64,000 nt of DNA from Rhizobium sp. ARZ01. GTDB taxonomy: Bacteria; Pseudomonadota; Alphaproteobacteria; Rhizobiales; Rhizobiaceae. The translations under genes were made by a program, and so were the position numbers. The stretch's first letter is position 1. The number at the start of each line of letters is the position of its first letter. Under the pieces are notes generated by a model. It was given only the letters and a program-made list of their open reading frames with translations. It did no database searches and had not been told where the DNA came from. Positions 1 to 8,728 of this stretch are shown in pieces. The stretch is taken from the NCBI RefSeq assembly GCF_014851675.1, contig NZ_JACVAE010000001.1, forward strand, positions 1,426,001 to 1,490,000. The letters are read 5' to 3'.

Positions 1-758
1 GCGACGGCCTGAAGCTCCATGCCTTCGCCGATCGACGGCAGCGGCGAGCCGAGCCGCAGAACCTGGATCAATCCGGCAAAGCCGCTCAGTACCGAGCACA
101 GGATGAAGCAGGCTATTTTGACGCGGGCCGTGGGAATGCCCATTGCATTTGCCGCGGGAAGAAAGCCGCCCGTCGCGCGCACCCAGTTGCCGAAATTCGT
201 GCGGCTCAAAAGGAGCGAAACAAGGACCGCGACAACGATGAACCAGATGAAGGACATGCGGAAAAGCTCGCCCGGCCCGACGAAACTGGTGAAGAGCCAG
301 GTCGGCAGATCCGTCGACAGTAGCGGCGGGAAGCCGCCCGAGACAACCACCGTCAACGAGCGCGCTACGAACATCATGCCGAGCGTGGTTATAAAGCTCG
401 GGATGGCGAACTGGATCGTGAGAAAGCCGTTCAGGAAGCCTATGGCGACGCAGACCAGCAACCCCGCCGCCAGGGCGACGGGAAAGGAAACCTCATGCGT
501 CATCAGCACCGCGATCGTCATCGGCATCAGGGCGAATACCGCGCCGACGGAAAGGTCGAACTCGCCGCATATCATCAGAACGGTCACGCCGATGGCGACC
601 AGCGCCATCTCAGGCAGGATCCCGAACACACCGCGCAGGTTGCCCCCGGTCAGGAAAACCCCTCCGGATTGGCTCTGGAACAGGAAGACCAGAGCCACCA
701 GCAGAAGAAGTGCGGCAAGTTCCGGCTTCTCCATGTAAATCTTTAGAAGTCTTTTCAT
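1..758 (-). CDS. Sugar ABC transporter permease (RbsC/AraH-like), 3' end cut by window edge
   Basis: An open frame runs from an ATG at 758 off the left edge, giving about 252 residues of a very hydrophobic protein that begins MKRLLKIYMEKPELAAL. It contains several membrane segments and the motif GEFDLSVGAVFAL, typical of ribose/arabinose-type inner-membrane permeases that form the channel of carbohydrate importers (CUT2 family). Such proteins usually have about 320-340 residues, so roughly the last quarter is missing. It lies just downstream of the matching periplasmic binding protein on the same strand, separated by a stem-loop, so it should be the membrane partner. The ATPase is presumably beyond the window. 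The sugar cannot be told from the sequence. Confidence 0.88.
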   Translation of the reverse strand, partial: MKRLLKIYMEKPELAALLLLVALVFLFQSQSGGVFLTGGNLRGVFGILPEMALVAIGVTVLMICGEFDLSVGAVFALMPMTIAVLMTHEVSFPVALAAGLLVCVAIGFLNGFLTIQFAIPSFITTLGMMFVARSLTVVVSGGFPPLLSTDLPTWLFTSFVGPGELFRMSFIWFIVVAVLVSLLLSRTNFGNWVRATGGFLPAANAMGIPTARVKIACFILCSVLSGFAGLIQVLRLGSPLPSIGEGMELQAV

Positions 759-775
759 TCAGCAATCTCCAGAGT

Positions 776-804
776 GGAAGGGGGACCGTGAGCGATCCCC
801 TTCC
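776..804 (-). promoter_or_regulatory. Intercistronic stem-loop between binding protein and permease
   Basis: Eight bases at 776-783 (ggaagggg) pair perfectly with 797-804 (ccccttcc) across a 13-base loop, within the gap between the binding-protein stop and the permease start. No T-run follows on the minus strand. Hairpins here commonly protect the binding-protein part of the mRNA, so that it is made in excess over the permease. That role is inference from position. Confidence 0.45.
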
Positions 805-813
805 AGCCGTGCG

Positions 814-1794
814 TCAGCGCAGGCCCTTCGCAGACAGATCCATGATCATGTCGGCATCCGCCGGGCGAACGATGCCCTGCCCCGTATCGATATTCGACGG
901 CGCAAGACCCAGCGTCTTGGCGAGATAAACTTCCATCACCGGCATGAAGCCCTGCATGTAAGGCTGCTGGTCGACTTCGACCTGCACATAGCCGGCCTGC
1001 ATCTGCTGAACCACCTCGGGAACGAGGTCGAAGCCGCCGAGCAGAACCTTGCCGGGCTCGACACCGCGATCCTTCAGGACGCGGGCGACCGCTGCATGCC
1101 AGAAGCCGGTGTCGAAATAGGCGGTGGTATCGGGATGCGCATTCAGGTAGGCGCCGACGCGGTCCGCCGTCACAGCCAGGTCGGTTCCGCTGTCGATGCG
1201 CTCCCATGAAATATCCCGTGTGGGATTGGCGGCCTTGTATTCCTCAAGAAAATCCATGACGCCCTGTCCACGGGCCTCTGACCAGTTCTGTCCCGGCGCC
1301 GAGATGCCGACGAGAACCCTGATCGGCCCATCCTTTGGAAAACTCTCCGCCATCGCCTTGCCAAGGGCACGGCCGGCGGGCCGGAAGCCCTGCCCGACGA
1401 ACGCCGTCCGGCTGTTACCGTCTGCTCCCTCGCTGTCGTCGACATTGACGCCGATAACCACGACGCCGGCCTTGACAGCCAGGTCGATCGCGTCGTCAAG
1501 CGCCTTGTCGTCAACGATGGAGGTCAGCAGCGCGTCGGGCTTCCGGGCCAGAGCCGCCTCGATGTTAGACAGCTGCTGCTCGACCGCGCCTTCCGTCTGG
1601 GTGAACACCATCTGGCAATTCGCTCCGATCTTCTCGCAAGCATCGTCGAAGCCCTTCTTGACCGCCTGCCAGAAGGTATTCGACGCCGACGAATGATGGG
1701 TGAAAACGATGTTCAACGGTTCCGCCTGCGCGATGCCTGCGGTGGTGGCCATAAGGGCCAGCCCCAATGCGCCACGGATAATGATCTTTCTCAT
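814..1794 (-). CDS. Periplasmic sugar-binding protein of ABC transporter (LacI/RbsB fold)
   Basis: 326 residues starting MRKIIIRGALGLALMATTAG, with a clear signal peptide ending near AQA-EP, then a type I periplasmic-binding fold: NIVFTHHSSASNTFW at the N-terminus, KPDALLTSIVD, and GGFDLVPEVVQQMQAG in the second lobe. The frame is open further upstream, but the ATG at 1794 has a strong ribosome site (GGGAGGAGAAAGC) and gives the signal peptide, so it is the start. It captures a sugar or sugar derivative in the periplasm and delivers it to the permease encoded downstream. The gene lies 41 bases after the enolase-superfamily gene, which suggests uptake and catabolism share one operon. Confidence 0.9.
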   Translation of the reverse strand: MRKIIIRGALGLALMATTAGIAQAEPLNIVFTHHSSASNTFWQAVKKGFDDACEKIGANCQMVFTQTEGAVEQQLSNIEAALARKPDALLTSIVDDKALDDAIDLAVKAGVVVIGVNVDDSEGADGNSRTAFVGQGFRPAGRALGKAMAESFPKDGPIRVLVGISAPGQNWSEARGQGVMDFLEEYKAANPTRDISWERIDSGTDLAVTADRVGAYLNAHPDTTAYFDTGFWHAAVARVLKDRGVEPGKVLLGGFDLVPEVVQQMQAGYVQVEVDQQPYMQGFMPVMEVYLAKTLGLAPSNIDTGQGIVRPADADMIMDLSAKGLR

Positions 1795-1835
1795 GCTTTC
1801 TCCTCCCGGGTTTACGTGTTGTTTCAGTCCAGAAA

Positions 1836-3044
1836 TCAGATGCTTGCGACGTCCGACACGCGGCGGGACACGGTGAAGGCCCGATCGAGGTCCGGATGCA
1901 GCTCCATGCCCAGTCCCGCACCCGGCGGGACGGTGATCATGCCGTTCTTCACCTCCGGCAATGCGGTGACCAGATCGCGGTACCAGGTCTTGTAGAAGGC
2001 CCGTACGCTCTCCTGAACCAGCGCATTGGGCGCGTTGAGCGACAGGTGCGTCGAGGCGCAGAGCACGACGGGACCGGTGCAATCATGCGGCGCGACCGGC
2101 AAGTGCCAGGCTTCCGCCATTGCAGCGATCTTTCTTGCTTCCGAAAGCCCGCCGCACCAGCTGATGTCGAGCATCACGACACCGGCGGCTCCCGTCTCCA
2201 ACAGGTCGCGGAAGGCCCAGCGCGAGCCGAGCGTTTCCGAGGCGGAAATCGGCGCGGGCGACACGGCGGCGTAGCGCCCGAGGCTGGAAAGACTGTCCAT
2301 CTTGATCGGATCTTCGTGCCAGAACGTCTGGTAGGGCGTCAGCGCCTTGGCGATCTGCATGGCCGGCAACAGCTGCCACATCGAATGGAACTCGACCATA
2401 ATGTCCATCTTGTCGCCGACGGCCGAGCGGATCTTTTCGAACGGCTCCAGCGCGCGCTTCAGGTCCGGCATGGAGATGTATTGCCCGCGCGTCTTTTCCG
2501 CCGCGATATCGAACGGCCATATCTTCATCGCCGTTATGCCTTCCTCGAGCAGAGAATGGGCAAGGTCGTCCGCATGAAGCAGGAAGCCGTTCAAATCGTC
2601 GTAGGCCCTGACAGCCGATGTCGACAGATCGTAGTTCGCCGTCGTCTGGCCAGTCGCCTTCTTGATGTATTCCGTTCCGGCGCAGGTGTTGTAGGTGCGG
2701 ATTTCGCGGCGGCTGAATCCGCCCAGCAACTGTGCGATCGGTTGCCCTGTCGCCTTGCCGAAAATATCCCACAGGGCGATGTCGAACGCCGAATTGCCCC
2801 GCACCTCGGCCCCGGACGAGCGGAAGCCGAGATAACCGACGAGATCGGCCGCAAGAAGATCGATCTGTAGCGGGTCACGTCCGATAACGCGCGGTGCCAC
2901 GTATTCATGGATGTAGGTCTCGACGGTCTCCGCACCGAAGAAGGTCTCGCCGAGGCCGGTGATCCCCTCATCCGTGTGTACCAGTACCCAGAGCAGGTTC
3001 TGGCGTTCCGCGACACGCACGGTTTCAAGTTTCGTGATTTTCAT
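1836..3044 (-). CDS. Mandelate racemase/muconate lactonizing-type enzyme (enolase superfamily)
   Basis: 402 residues, MKITKLETVRVAERQNLLWV from the ATG at 3044 (a TTG lies one codon earlier). An N-terminal capping domain is followed by a TIM barrel with the superfamily's metal ligands visible in order: VEFH, WHEDP and SASETL. Possible acid/base residues are Lys in AMKIW, Asp in LDISWCGG and His in APHDCTGP. The family abstracts the proton alpha to a carboxylate, and members near sugar transporters are usually sugar-acid dehydratases or racemases. With a divergent SMP-30 lactonase next door, dehydration of an aldonate or similar acid is likely. The exact substrate is not readable from the sequence. 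It lies between the regulator and the binding protein in one minus-strand operon. Confidence 0.88.
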   Translation of the reverse strand: MKITKLETVRVAERQNLLWVLVHTDEGITGLGETFFGAETVETYIHEYVAPRVIGRDPLQIDLLAADLVGYLGFRSSGAEVRGNSAFDIALWDIFGKATGQPIAQLLGGFSRREIRTYNTCAGTEYIKKATGQTTANYDLSTSAVRAYDDLNGFLLHADDLAHSLLEEGITAMKIWPFDIAAEKTRGQYISMPDLKRALEPFEKIRSAVGDKMDIMVEFHSMWQLLPAMQIAKALTPYQTFWHEDPIKMDSLSSLGRYAAVSPAPISASETLGSRWAFRDLLETGAAGVVMLDISWCGGLSEARKIAAMAEAWHLPVAPHDCTGPVVLCASTHLSLNAPNALVQESVRAFYKTWYRDLVTALPEVKNGMITVPPGAGLGMELHPDLDRAFTVSRRVSDVASI

Positions 3045-3055
3045 CAAATGCTTCC

Positions 3056-3763
3056 CTATGCGACGCCGGCTGCAAGCAAGGCTTTCACGCTCTCGTCGAA
3101 GTGTTGAGCCATCAACTGGCTTGAGGCTTGGGGGTCACCTGCAACGATCGCTTCTGCAATCGCGACATGCAGGTCGTTCATGGCGTGCCGCTCGTCGTCG
3201 GAGGCCCGGCTGCGCCATCCAATTGGCCATGTCTGTCGCGACACGCCCTGAAACGCTCCGACAATCATGACGAAGATCGGATTTTTCGAGGCCCGCGCAA
3301 TTTCCAGATGAAATGCGAGGTCGCTCTCCATGACCCGTTCCGATACGGCAAAATTCGCGCGCATAGCCTCGGCATGCGCAAGGATCGTGCGGGCCTCGTC
3401 GTTCGAGCGGCGCAGCGCCGCAAGCGTGGCCGTGCGCACCTCGATAGTCCGGCGGACGTCGTAGATCTGCTGGACATTGATCTGTTCCGTGTCGACGCCA
3501 TGCTCAATCATCAGCGACATCGCACCAGAATCCAGCTGCGCAACGGTCGCGCGCTTGCCGGCGCTCAGATCAATAAGACGCATTGCCGCAAGCGACCGGA
3601 AAGCCTCGCGCACTACCGTCCGCGAAACGCTAAGCTCCTTGGACAAAGCCGCCTCGCTCGGCAGGCGATCGCCCGGCCCCAGTTCGTTCATGCGGATATG
3701 AGCCGTTATTGCCCCAATCGCATTGCTGACCAGTCCTGAGTTTCCAGCCTCCGGAAGAGCCAT
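3056..3763 (-). CDS. GntR-family regulator, FadR/FCD subfamily
   Basis: 235 residues from ATG 3763, which has the ribosome site CGGAG; a TTG nine codons upstream is a weaker alternative. Residues about 10-75 form a winged helix (GDRLPSEAALSKELSVSRTVVREAFRSL). The C-terminal half is an FCD ligand-binding domain with spaced His and Asp residues (SDLAFHLEIA, RHAMNDLHVAI) that usually bind a metal and an organic acid. It sits first in the minus-strand operon and faces the lactonase gene across about 110 bases, so it probably controls both directions in response to a sugar acid. Effector and sign of regulation are unknown. Confidence 0.9.
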   Translation of the reverse strand: MALPEAGNSGLVSNAIGAITAHIRMNELGPGDRLPSEAALSKELSVSRTVVREAFRSLAAMRLIDLSAGKRATVAQLDSGAMSLMIEHGVDTEQINVQQIYDVRRTIEVRTATLAALRRSNDEARTILAHAEAMRANFAVSERVMESDLAFHLEIARASKNPIFVMIVGAFQGVSRQTWPIGWRSRASDDERHAMNDLHVAIAEAIVAGDPQASSQLMAQHFDESVKALLAAGVA

Positions 3764-3792
3764 GTACTTAACTCCGTTCGAAATTGCCAAAC

Positions 3793-3803
3793 CTGTATGA
3801 CAG
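3793..3803. promoter_or_regulatory. Putative GntR operator in the divergent promoter region
   Basis: In the 111-base gap between the regulator and the lactonase, CTGTATGACAG is a perfect inverted repeat (CTGT-N3-ACAG). A related half-element CCTGTCTGTCAAC lies at about 3836-3848. FadR-type GntR proteins bind short palindromes of this size. Assignment is by position and symmetry only. Confidence 0.35.
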
Positions 3804-3874
3804 CCTTCATTGATTTATGCGTATTTTATAGGTAGCCTGTCTGTCAACGGGTGATTTTCAAATCGGAGAGTTCT

Positions 3875-4771
3875 GTGGGAATAAATATTGAAGTGGCTTT
3901 TGCGGCAGCCAATATCGTGGGGGAAAGTGCCGTATGGGACGACCGAAAAGGGCGTGTCCTGTGGGTCGATATCGTTGCCAAGGCCATACACGCCTTGGTG
4001 CCGGCTACGGGCGAACATCAGAGTTGGTCGACACCCGACATGGCAACCTCGATCGGGCTGCGGCAAGACGGCGGGGCGATTGTCGGCCTCGTCAACACGA
4101 TTGCTCTCTGGGACTACGACGGCGCATTCCGAACGGTTGCCACCGTGGAGCCCGGGACGATGGGCAACCGATTGAACGAAGGCGTCGTCGGCCCGGACGG
4201 CGCGTTCTGGATCGGCACGATGCAGAACAACATCGCCTCCGACGGAACGCCCCTGGCGATGAGCGGCGAGAAGGGCCGGCTTTACCGCTACACGCCCGAT
4301 GACAAGGTGCTGCCGCTGACGGAGGATGTCTTCGGCATCACCAACACGCTGATCTGGCCCGGCGACGGCACGGTGCTGACAGCGGACACGCTTCGCAATA
4401 CGATCTATTCCTATGAAATAGATGCCGCCGGCTCCTCGCTCCGCAACCGCGTTCCGGTATTTGCTGGCTTCGACCGAGGATTGCCGGATGGCTCCTGCCT
4501 CGATGAAGAGGGTTTCATCTGGAATTGCCGCGTCGACCGCGGCGGCTGCATCGTCCGCTTCGATCCAAAGGGACGGATCGACCGGGTGGTCGAATTGCCG
4601 TGCGCGCAGCCAACAAGCTGCACATTTGGTGGAGATGACCTTTCCACGCTTTTCATCACCTCCGCCCGCTTTTCGATGAGCGAGGAAGAATTGAAACGAA
4701 ATCCGCTCGAGGGTGCCCTGTTGGCCATCGACACAGGAAAACGCGGACGAAAATCATATCGTTTCGGGTAG
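3875..4771 (+). CDS. SMP-30/gluconolactonase family lactonase
   Basis: 298 residues, a six-bladed propeller protein of the SMP-30/Gnl/LRE family that hydrolyses sugar lactones to acids. Visible family motifs are GESAVWD (metal-binding Glu), NEGVVGPDGAFWIGTM, NTLIW and DGSCLDEEGFIWNC (metal-binding Asp). I chose GTG 3875, which has CGGAGAG seven bases upstream; another GTG at 3851 would add eight residues but has no good ribosome site. It is transcribed away from the regulator/dehydratase/transporter operon. Lactonase, then dehydratase, is the usual order in oxidative sugar degradation, so both probably act on the same imported sugar. Confidence 0.87.
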   Translation: MGINIEVAFAAANIVGESAVWDDRKGRVLWVDIVAKAIHALVPATGEHQSWSTPDMATSIGLRQDGGAIVGLVNTIALWDYDGAFRTVATVEPGTMGNRLNEGVVGPDGAFWIGTMQNNIASDGTPLAMSGEKGRLYRYTPDDKVLPLTEDVFGITNTLIWPGDGTVLTADTLRNTIYSYEIDAAGSSLRNRVPVFAGFDRGLPDGSCLDEEGFIWNCRVDRGGCIVRFDPKGRIDRVVELPCAQPTSCTFGGDDLSTLFITSARFSMSEEELKRNPLEGALLAIDTGKRGRKSYRFG

Positions 4772-5252
4772 ACTCGCCCCCCGCGCTCGATGGCAGATCC
4801 TCCGAAGGTCCTCGGGAACTGGAGGAAGTTTGGACCTCTTTCAAGGGTGATGTCGGGCTCCCGCGTGAGCCGGGCGCTACATCGAAGCCGCCCGTCGGAA
4901 AAGGTAACCTGACATCACCTGCACGCCTCTTCGGACTTCAAAAGGTTAACAAAGCATTAAAATCAGGGCGTGCGTTGGCTTATCGCGCCTTGCTGGTAGC
5001 TTTGCGGCGCGCGTCATGTTGGACCTCGGCGAGCTTTCTCGGCGTTTCTCGGCCTATTTCGAACCGGAAACCACACGCCCTACGGAATAGGTGAAAAGGC
5101 ATTGTAAACTTCGCTGCTCGCCGGCACCGGCAGCTCCCTTCGATCCATTATGCGACTTTCGAAGACCAAAACCAGAACATCCATGCGAGAGAACACGGAT
5201 TTGCGCCATCAACGGACGCTAACCTTGGCTTGAGTGGTGACCGGTTTGGGCC
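4772..5252. other. Intergenic stretch, no gene recognised
   Basis: About 480 bases between the lactonase stop and the 61-bp repeat. A short GGCTC/GAGCC hairpin lies near 4857-4872. I see no convincing coding frame, RNA gene or strong promoter. Confidence 0.5.
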
Positions 5253-5313
5253 GATGGCCGACTGTCCGCTGCCAGGACACCCAACACGAAAACGGACATC
5301 TGAGCTGTTGCCC
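5253..5313 (+). repeat. 61-bp direct repeat, left copy
   Basis: This segment matches 19588-19648 in the same orientation with 59 of 61 bases identical (differences near 5295 and 5307). It lies just downstream of the 3' end of the flavoprotein gene at 5347. It is not coding in any recognised gene. The two copies bracket about 14.3 kb of accessory genes. It could be the end of an old insertion sequence or an intergenic repeat; I cannot name the family. Confidence 0.8.
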
Positions 5314-5346
5314 CGTCAAAATTGCGACGGGCCCTTGCTGCTCATC

Positions 5347-6666
5347 TCATGTAACGCGCTCCCTGAATCTTGTGATCGAAAATTTGCCAAGGTCATGTCT
5401 CGGGCCTCGGTCCTGCACCAGATCGGCGATGACCAGCCCCATGCCGGGGCCGATACCGAAGCCGTGACCGCTCATGCCAGTCGCGATCGTCACGCCGCCG
5501 ATCGACGCTTTATCGACGACAGGCAAGACGTCGGGCATCGTGTCGATCATGCCGGCCCACGAAGCCGTGATGCGCGGTCTGCCGATTTGCGGAAAGGCCT
5601 TGGCGAAAATACTTTTGACGCGGTCCAGCTCCTTCGGATTTGGAGCGGGGTCCAGTATGCGGCAGCGCTCGAAGGGCGTTTCCTCCTCGGAGCGCCATTG
5701 GCGCCTGGTTCCCCACGCATCGGGATAATTCTTCGGCGCGGCAAGGCGGAAGCGGGTGCTGGTGAAGTCCTCGCGCATTTGCGGAAGATAGGCGACGAAA
5801 TTCCGGAAGGCGTCCGGACCGATGAAAAAGTCATGGGTCGACCATGGAGTCAGGGTGTAACCGCCATCGGCGCGGCGGCGGATCGCGAACCGGTCATCGC
5901 ACGCCGCCGCGGGGAAAAACTCCTTCATCGGCTCGGTGCGCATCACCGGAGAAACGACCGAAAGCTGCGGAATCCGTATTCCGTGAGCGGCGAGGAACAG
6001 GGCGCTCCAGGCCCCAGCCGCGACGACCACCCGCTCACATGCGACGGTTCCACTTTCGGTAACCACGCCCCGGACATGGCCGCTGGCGATGTCGAGCGCG
6101 CGGACGGCGCAATCCTCGCGGATCGTGACGCCGGCTTCCGCCGCCGCGCGCGCCAATACCGGAACGGCGACAAATGGCTCGGCCATCGCGTCGGACGCGG
6201 TTGTCATCCCCCCAACCCAGCCGGCGGCATTCGGCAATATCTTTTCCGCCTCGCCGCGGGTCATGAGGCGGGTGTCAACGCCATAGGCGCGCGCGCCGTC
6301 CAGCCAATCCTCGAATTCCGCCAGCTTTTTTTCATTGCGGGCGAGATAGGTGATCCCGGCCTGTCGAAAGCCGATGTCCGCGCGCAGCTTTTCATCGAGC
6401 TCCTTCCAGATCCTGATTGTATCCACCATGATCGGCAGTTCGGCGTAGTCGCGGCCTTGTTGGCGGATCCAGCCCCAGTTACGGCTGGATTGTTCGCCCG
6501 CGACGCGTCCCTTTTCGCACAACAGGACCGAAAGACCGCGCTTTTGAAGCTCCCATGCGGTCATGACGCCAATGATGCCACCGCCAATGACGGTGACATC
6601 GACCGCTTGTGGGAGTGGCCCTGCGAACTGTGGTCGATTTTTCAGAGAAATAGGAAAATTGGACAT
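5347..6666 (-). CDS. FAD-dependent oxidoreductase, DAO/DadA family
   Basis: 439 residues. A dinucleotide-binding motif VIGGGIIGVMTAWEL lies at about residues 26-40, followed by the ExG region CEKGRVAGEQSSRNWGWIRQQGRD and a C-terminal FAD contact GMSGHGFGIGPGMG. The family oxidises amines such as D-amino acids, glycine or sarcosine with FAD. The SSRNWGWIR stretch is typical of the membrane-associated or cytoplasmic bacterial branch. It is the last gene of a minus-strand run (regulator, binding protein, two permeases, ATPase, two flavoproteins), so it likely oxidises the amino compound that the transporter brings in. Substrate unknown. Confidence 0.88.
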   Translation of the reverse strand: MSNFPISLKNRPQFAGPLPQAVDVTVIGGGIIGVMTAWELQKRGLSVLLCEKGRVAGEQSSRNWGWIRQQGRDYAELPIMVDTIRIWKELDEKLRADIGFRQAGITYLARNEKKLAEFEDWLDGARAYGVDTRLMTRGEAEKILPNAAGWVGGMTTASDAMAEPFVAVPVLARAAAEAGVTIREDCAVRALDIASGHVRGVVTESGTVACERVVVAAGAWSALFLAAHGIRIPQLSVVSPVMRTEPMKEFFPAAACDDRFAIRRRADGGYTLTPWSTHDFFIGPDAFRNFVAYLPQMREDFTSTRFRLAAPKNYPDAWGTRRQWRSEEETPFERCRILDPAPNPKELDRVKSIFAKAFPQIGRPRITASWAGMIDTMPDVLPVVDKASIGGVTIATGMSGHGFGIGPGMGLVIADLVQDRGPRHDLGKFSITRFRERVT

Positions 6667-6672
6667 GGAAAA

Positions 6673-7944
6673 TCAAAATCTCGTGGCGCGATAAGGAGCA
6701 AGATCAATCTCCGTCGGCCGTCTGGCGATGAGATCGGCGACGAGCCGCGCGGTGACCGCGGAAAGGGTGACGCCCAAATGGCCGTGGCCGAAGGCATAGA
6801 TGACGTCGGGGCTTTTGCGCGCCGGGCCAATCACGGGCAGGGTATCCGGCGTCGACGGACGATGGCCCATCCACCGGGAAGCCGGGCGCCAATCCGCCAG
6901 CGCGGGCAGGATGCGGACGGCATCGGGCAACAGCGCCTCAATGCGCTTGTAGTTAGGCGGCGCGCTCAACCCCGCCAGTTCGTCTCCGCTGACAAGGCGC
7001 AGTCCGTCATGCATCGGCGACAAGACGAAACCCCGCCCCGGCACAACCACAGGGCCGCGCAAAAGACGTTCGGATCCGGCGCCGAAGCTGATGTGATAGC
7101 CGCGCTCGGCGTCCAGACTGACGCGGTCGCCGAGTTGCTTGGCGAACTTGGCTGACCACGCTCCGGCCGCTACAACGAGGCGATCAAAACCATGTTGGGC
7201 GCCTTCACTGCGCACAGTCACGCCGCCGCCGTGCCGCGCTTCGATCGCGTTGACGTTCTCGCGGATCACGCTGGCGCCCTGGTTGACGGCGGCCTGCAGA
7301 TAGGCCTCGGCCAAGCCTCTGGGAAAGCGAACGTTCCCGGCATTGGGCTGATAGACGCCGCGATAGCAAGAAGCGGGATCGAGACCAGGCTGAAGATCCA
7401 GAATAGACCCCTGCTCCAATATCTGATGCGCGACGCCATGCCGGGCCATCAGGCGCCGCTCAAGCGCTGATCCCTCAAAATCCTTGGCCGACGCGTAGAT
7501 CTTCAGCCAGCCTTCCTGTGTCAACAGATCGAGGACTGCGGCAGTGGCCGCGAAATCCTGATGCGCAAGCAAGGCGCGCGAGACCAACGGGTGCATAGCC
7601 GCGGCGATGCTATCGACCGCGGCAGGGGTTCCCGCCGCAATGAACCGCAGCATCCACGGCAAAGCCTTCAGGGCATGATGGAGCCGAAGCACCGCCGGTG
7701 ATTGGCGGTCGAGCAAATAGGCCGGCAGCGACTTGATGACGGCGGGTGTCGCGGTCGGGGTGATCGAGCCGGTGACGATCGCCCCGGCATTGCCGTAGGA
7801 CGTGCCGGATCCGGGCTCTTCGCGGTCGAACAAGGTGACCTTGTGCCCCTCCATGGTGAGGGCGAGCGCGGTGCTGCAGCCGACAATTCCAGCTCCGATG
7901 ACGGCTACGGAGAGCCGTTCACCGCTTTGGGGACGATGTTGCAT
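6673..7944 (-). CDS. D-amino-acid dehydrogenase-like FAD oxidoreductase (DadA family)
   Basis: 423 residues from ATG 7944 (a TTG three codons earlier is also open). It starts with a Rossmann motif VAVIGAGIVGCSTALAL, then DREEPGSGTSYGNAG, the hallmark SYGNAG segment of DadA proteins. It ends with WMGHRPSTPDTLPVIG and FGHGHLGVTLS, where the flavin and substrate carboxylate bind. DadA-like enzymes deaminate D-amino acids or secondary amines to keto acids. Six bases separate it from the second flavoprotein, so the two are translated together and may form a pair or act in sequence. No racemase gene is visible nearby. Confidence 0.88.
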   Translation of the reverse strand: MQHRPQSGERLSVAVIGAGIVGCSTALALTMEGHKVTLFDREEPGSGTSYGNAGAIVTGSITPTATPAVIKSLPAYLLDRQSPAVLRLHHALKALPWMLRFIAAGTPAAVDSIAAAMHPLVSRALLAHQDFAATAAVLDLLTQEGWLKIYASAKDFEGSALERRLMARHGVAHQILEQGSILDLQPGLDPASCYRGVYQPNAGNVRFPRGLAEAYLQAAVNQGASVIRENVNAIEARHGGGVTVRSEGAQHGFDRLVVAAGAWSAKFAKQLGDRVSLDAERGYHISFGAGSERLLRGPVVVPGRGFVLSPMHDGLRLVSGDELAGLSAPPNYKRIEALLPDAVRILPALADWRPASRWMGHRPSTPDTLPVIGPARKSPDVIYAFGHGHLGVTLSAVTARLVADLIARRPTEIDLAPYRATRF

Positions 7945-7984
7945 GGGTGCCAATCAATTTTGAATATGGGTTAAAGAGGGCCCG

Positions 7985-8716
7985 TCAGTGGTGCAGGACT
8001 TTGCTCAAGAAATCGCGCGTCCGGTCGCTTTTCGGGTTATTGAAGAAACTCTCGGGGTCGCCGCTTTCGATGATCGACCCACGATCCATGAAGATCACAC
8101 GGTCCGCGACGCTGCGGGCAAATCCCATTTCGTGCGTCACGACCATCATGGTCATGCCTTCCTTGGCGAGGCTGACCATGACGTCTAGCACTTCGTTGAT
8201 CATCTCCGGATCAAGGGCAGAGGTCGGTTCATCGAAAAGCATGATCCGCGGCTGCATGCAAAGCGAGCGGGCGATCGCGACACGCTGTTGCTGGCCGCCG
8301 GACAGTTGGCTCGGATAGTTGTTCATGCGGTCGGCAAGGCCGACCTTCTCCAGCAGTTCTTTCCCGCGTTTTTCCGCCTCGGCTTTCGTCAGTCCGCGCA
8401 CATGGATCGGCGCCAGCGTCATGTTCTCGAGCGCCGTCTTGTGCGGATAGAGATTGAATTGCTGGAACACGAAGCCGACTTCCATGCGCAGCTCGCGCCA
8501 TGCCGGCGCTTTCGCGCTGAGATCCATGCCATCGACGATAAGCTTGCCTTCCTGAAAGGCCTCCAACCCGTTGACGCAGCGGATCAGCGTACTTTTGCCC
8601 GAACCTGACGGACCGCAAACGACAACCACTTCACCTTTGTCGACGCGCAGGTCGATGTCTTTCAGCACATGAAGCGCTTTGCCGAACCATTTGTTCAGAC
8701 CTTGAAATTCGATCAT
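7985..8716 (-). CDS. Polar amino acid ABC transporter ATP-binding protein (GlnQ-like)
   Basis: 243 residues, a complete ABC ATPase: Walker [10 protein letters not shown] at about 35-43, Q-loop [11 protein letters not shown], signature [15 protein letters not shown] near 140, Walker [13 protein letters not shown] and switch His in VVTHEMGFA. Length and motifs match ATPases of the PAAT family that power uptake of amino acids at the inner membrane. It lies 12 bases downstream of the second permease gene and 40 bases upstream of the first flavoprotein, all on one strand, so it belongs to the same operon. Confidence 0.95.
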   Translation of the reverse strand: MIEFQGLNKWFGKALHVLKDIDLRVDKGEVVVVCGPSGSGKSTLIRCVNGLEAFQEGKLIVDGMDLSAKAPAWRELRMEVGFVFQQFNLYPHKTALENMTLAPIHVRGLTKAEAEKRGKELLEKVGLADRMNNYPSQLSGGQQQRVAIARSLCMQPRIMLFDEPTSALDPEMINEVLDVMVSLAKEGMTMMVVTHEMGFARSVADRVIFMDRGSIIESGDPESFFNNPKSDRTRDFLSKVLHH

Positions 8717-8728
8717 GGTTATGTCCGA

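Noticed and set aside
5230..7155. A 641-codon plus-strand open frame
   Set aside because: It lies antisense to the two flavoprotein genes, starts inside the 61-bp repeat zone, and its translation is rich in Arg/His/Asp without any domain. It is a shadow of high-GC coding on the minus strand.
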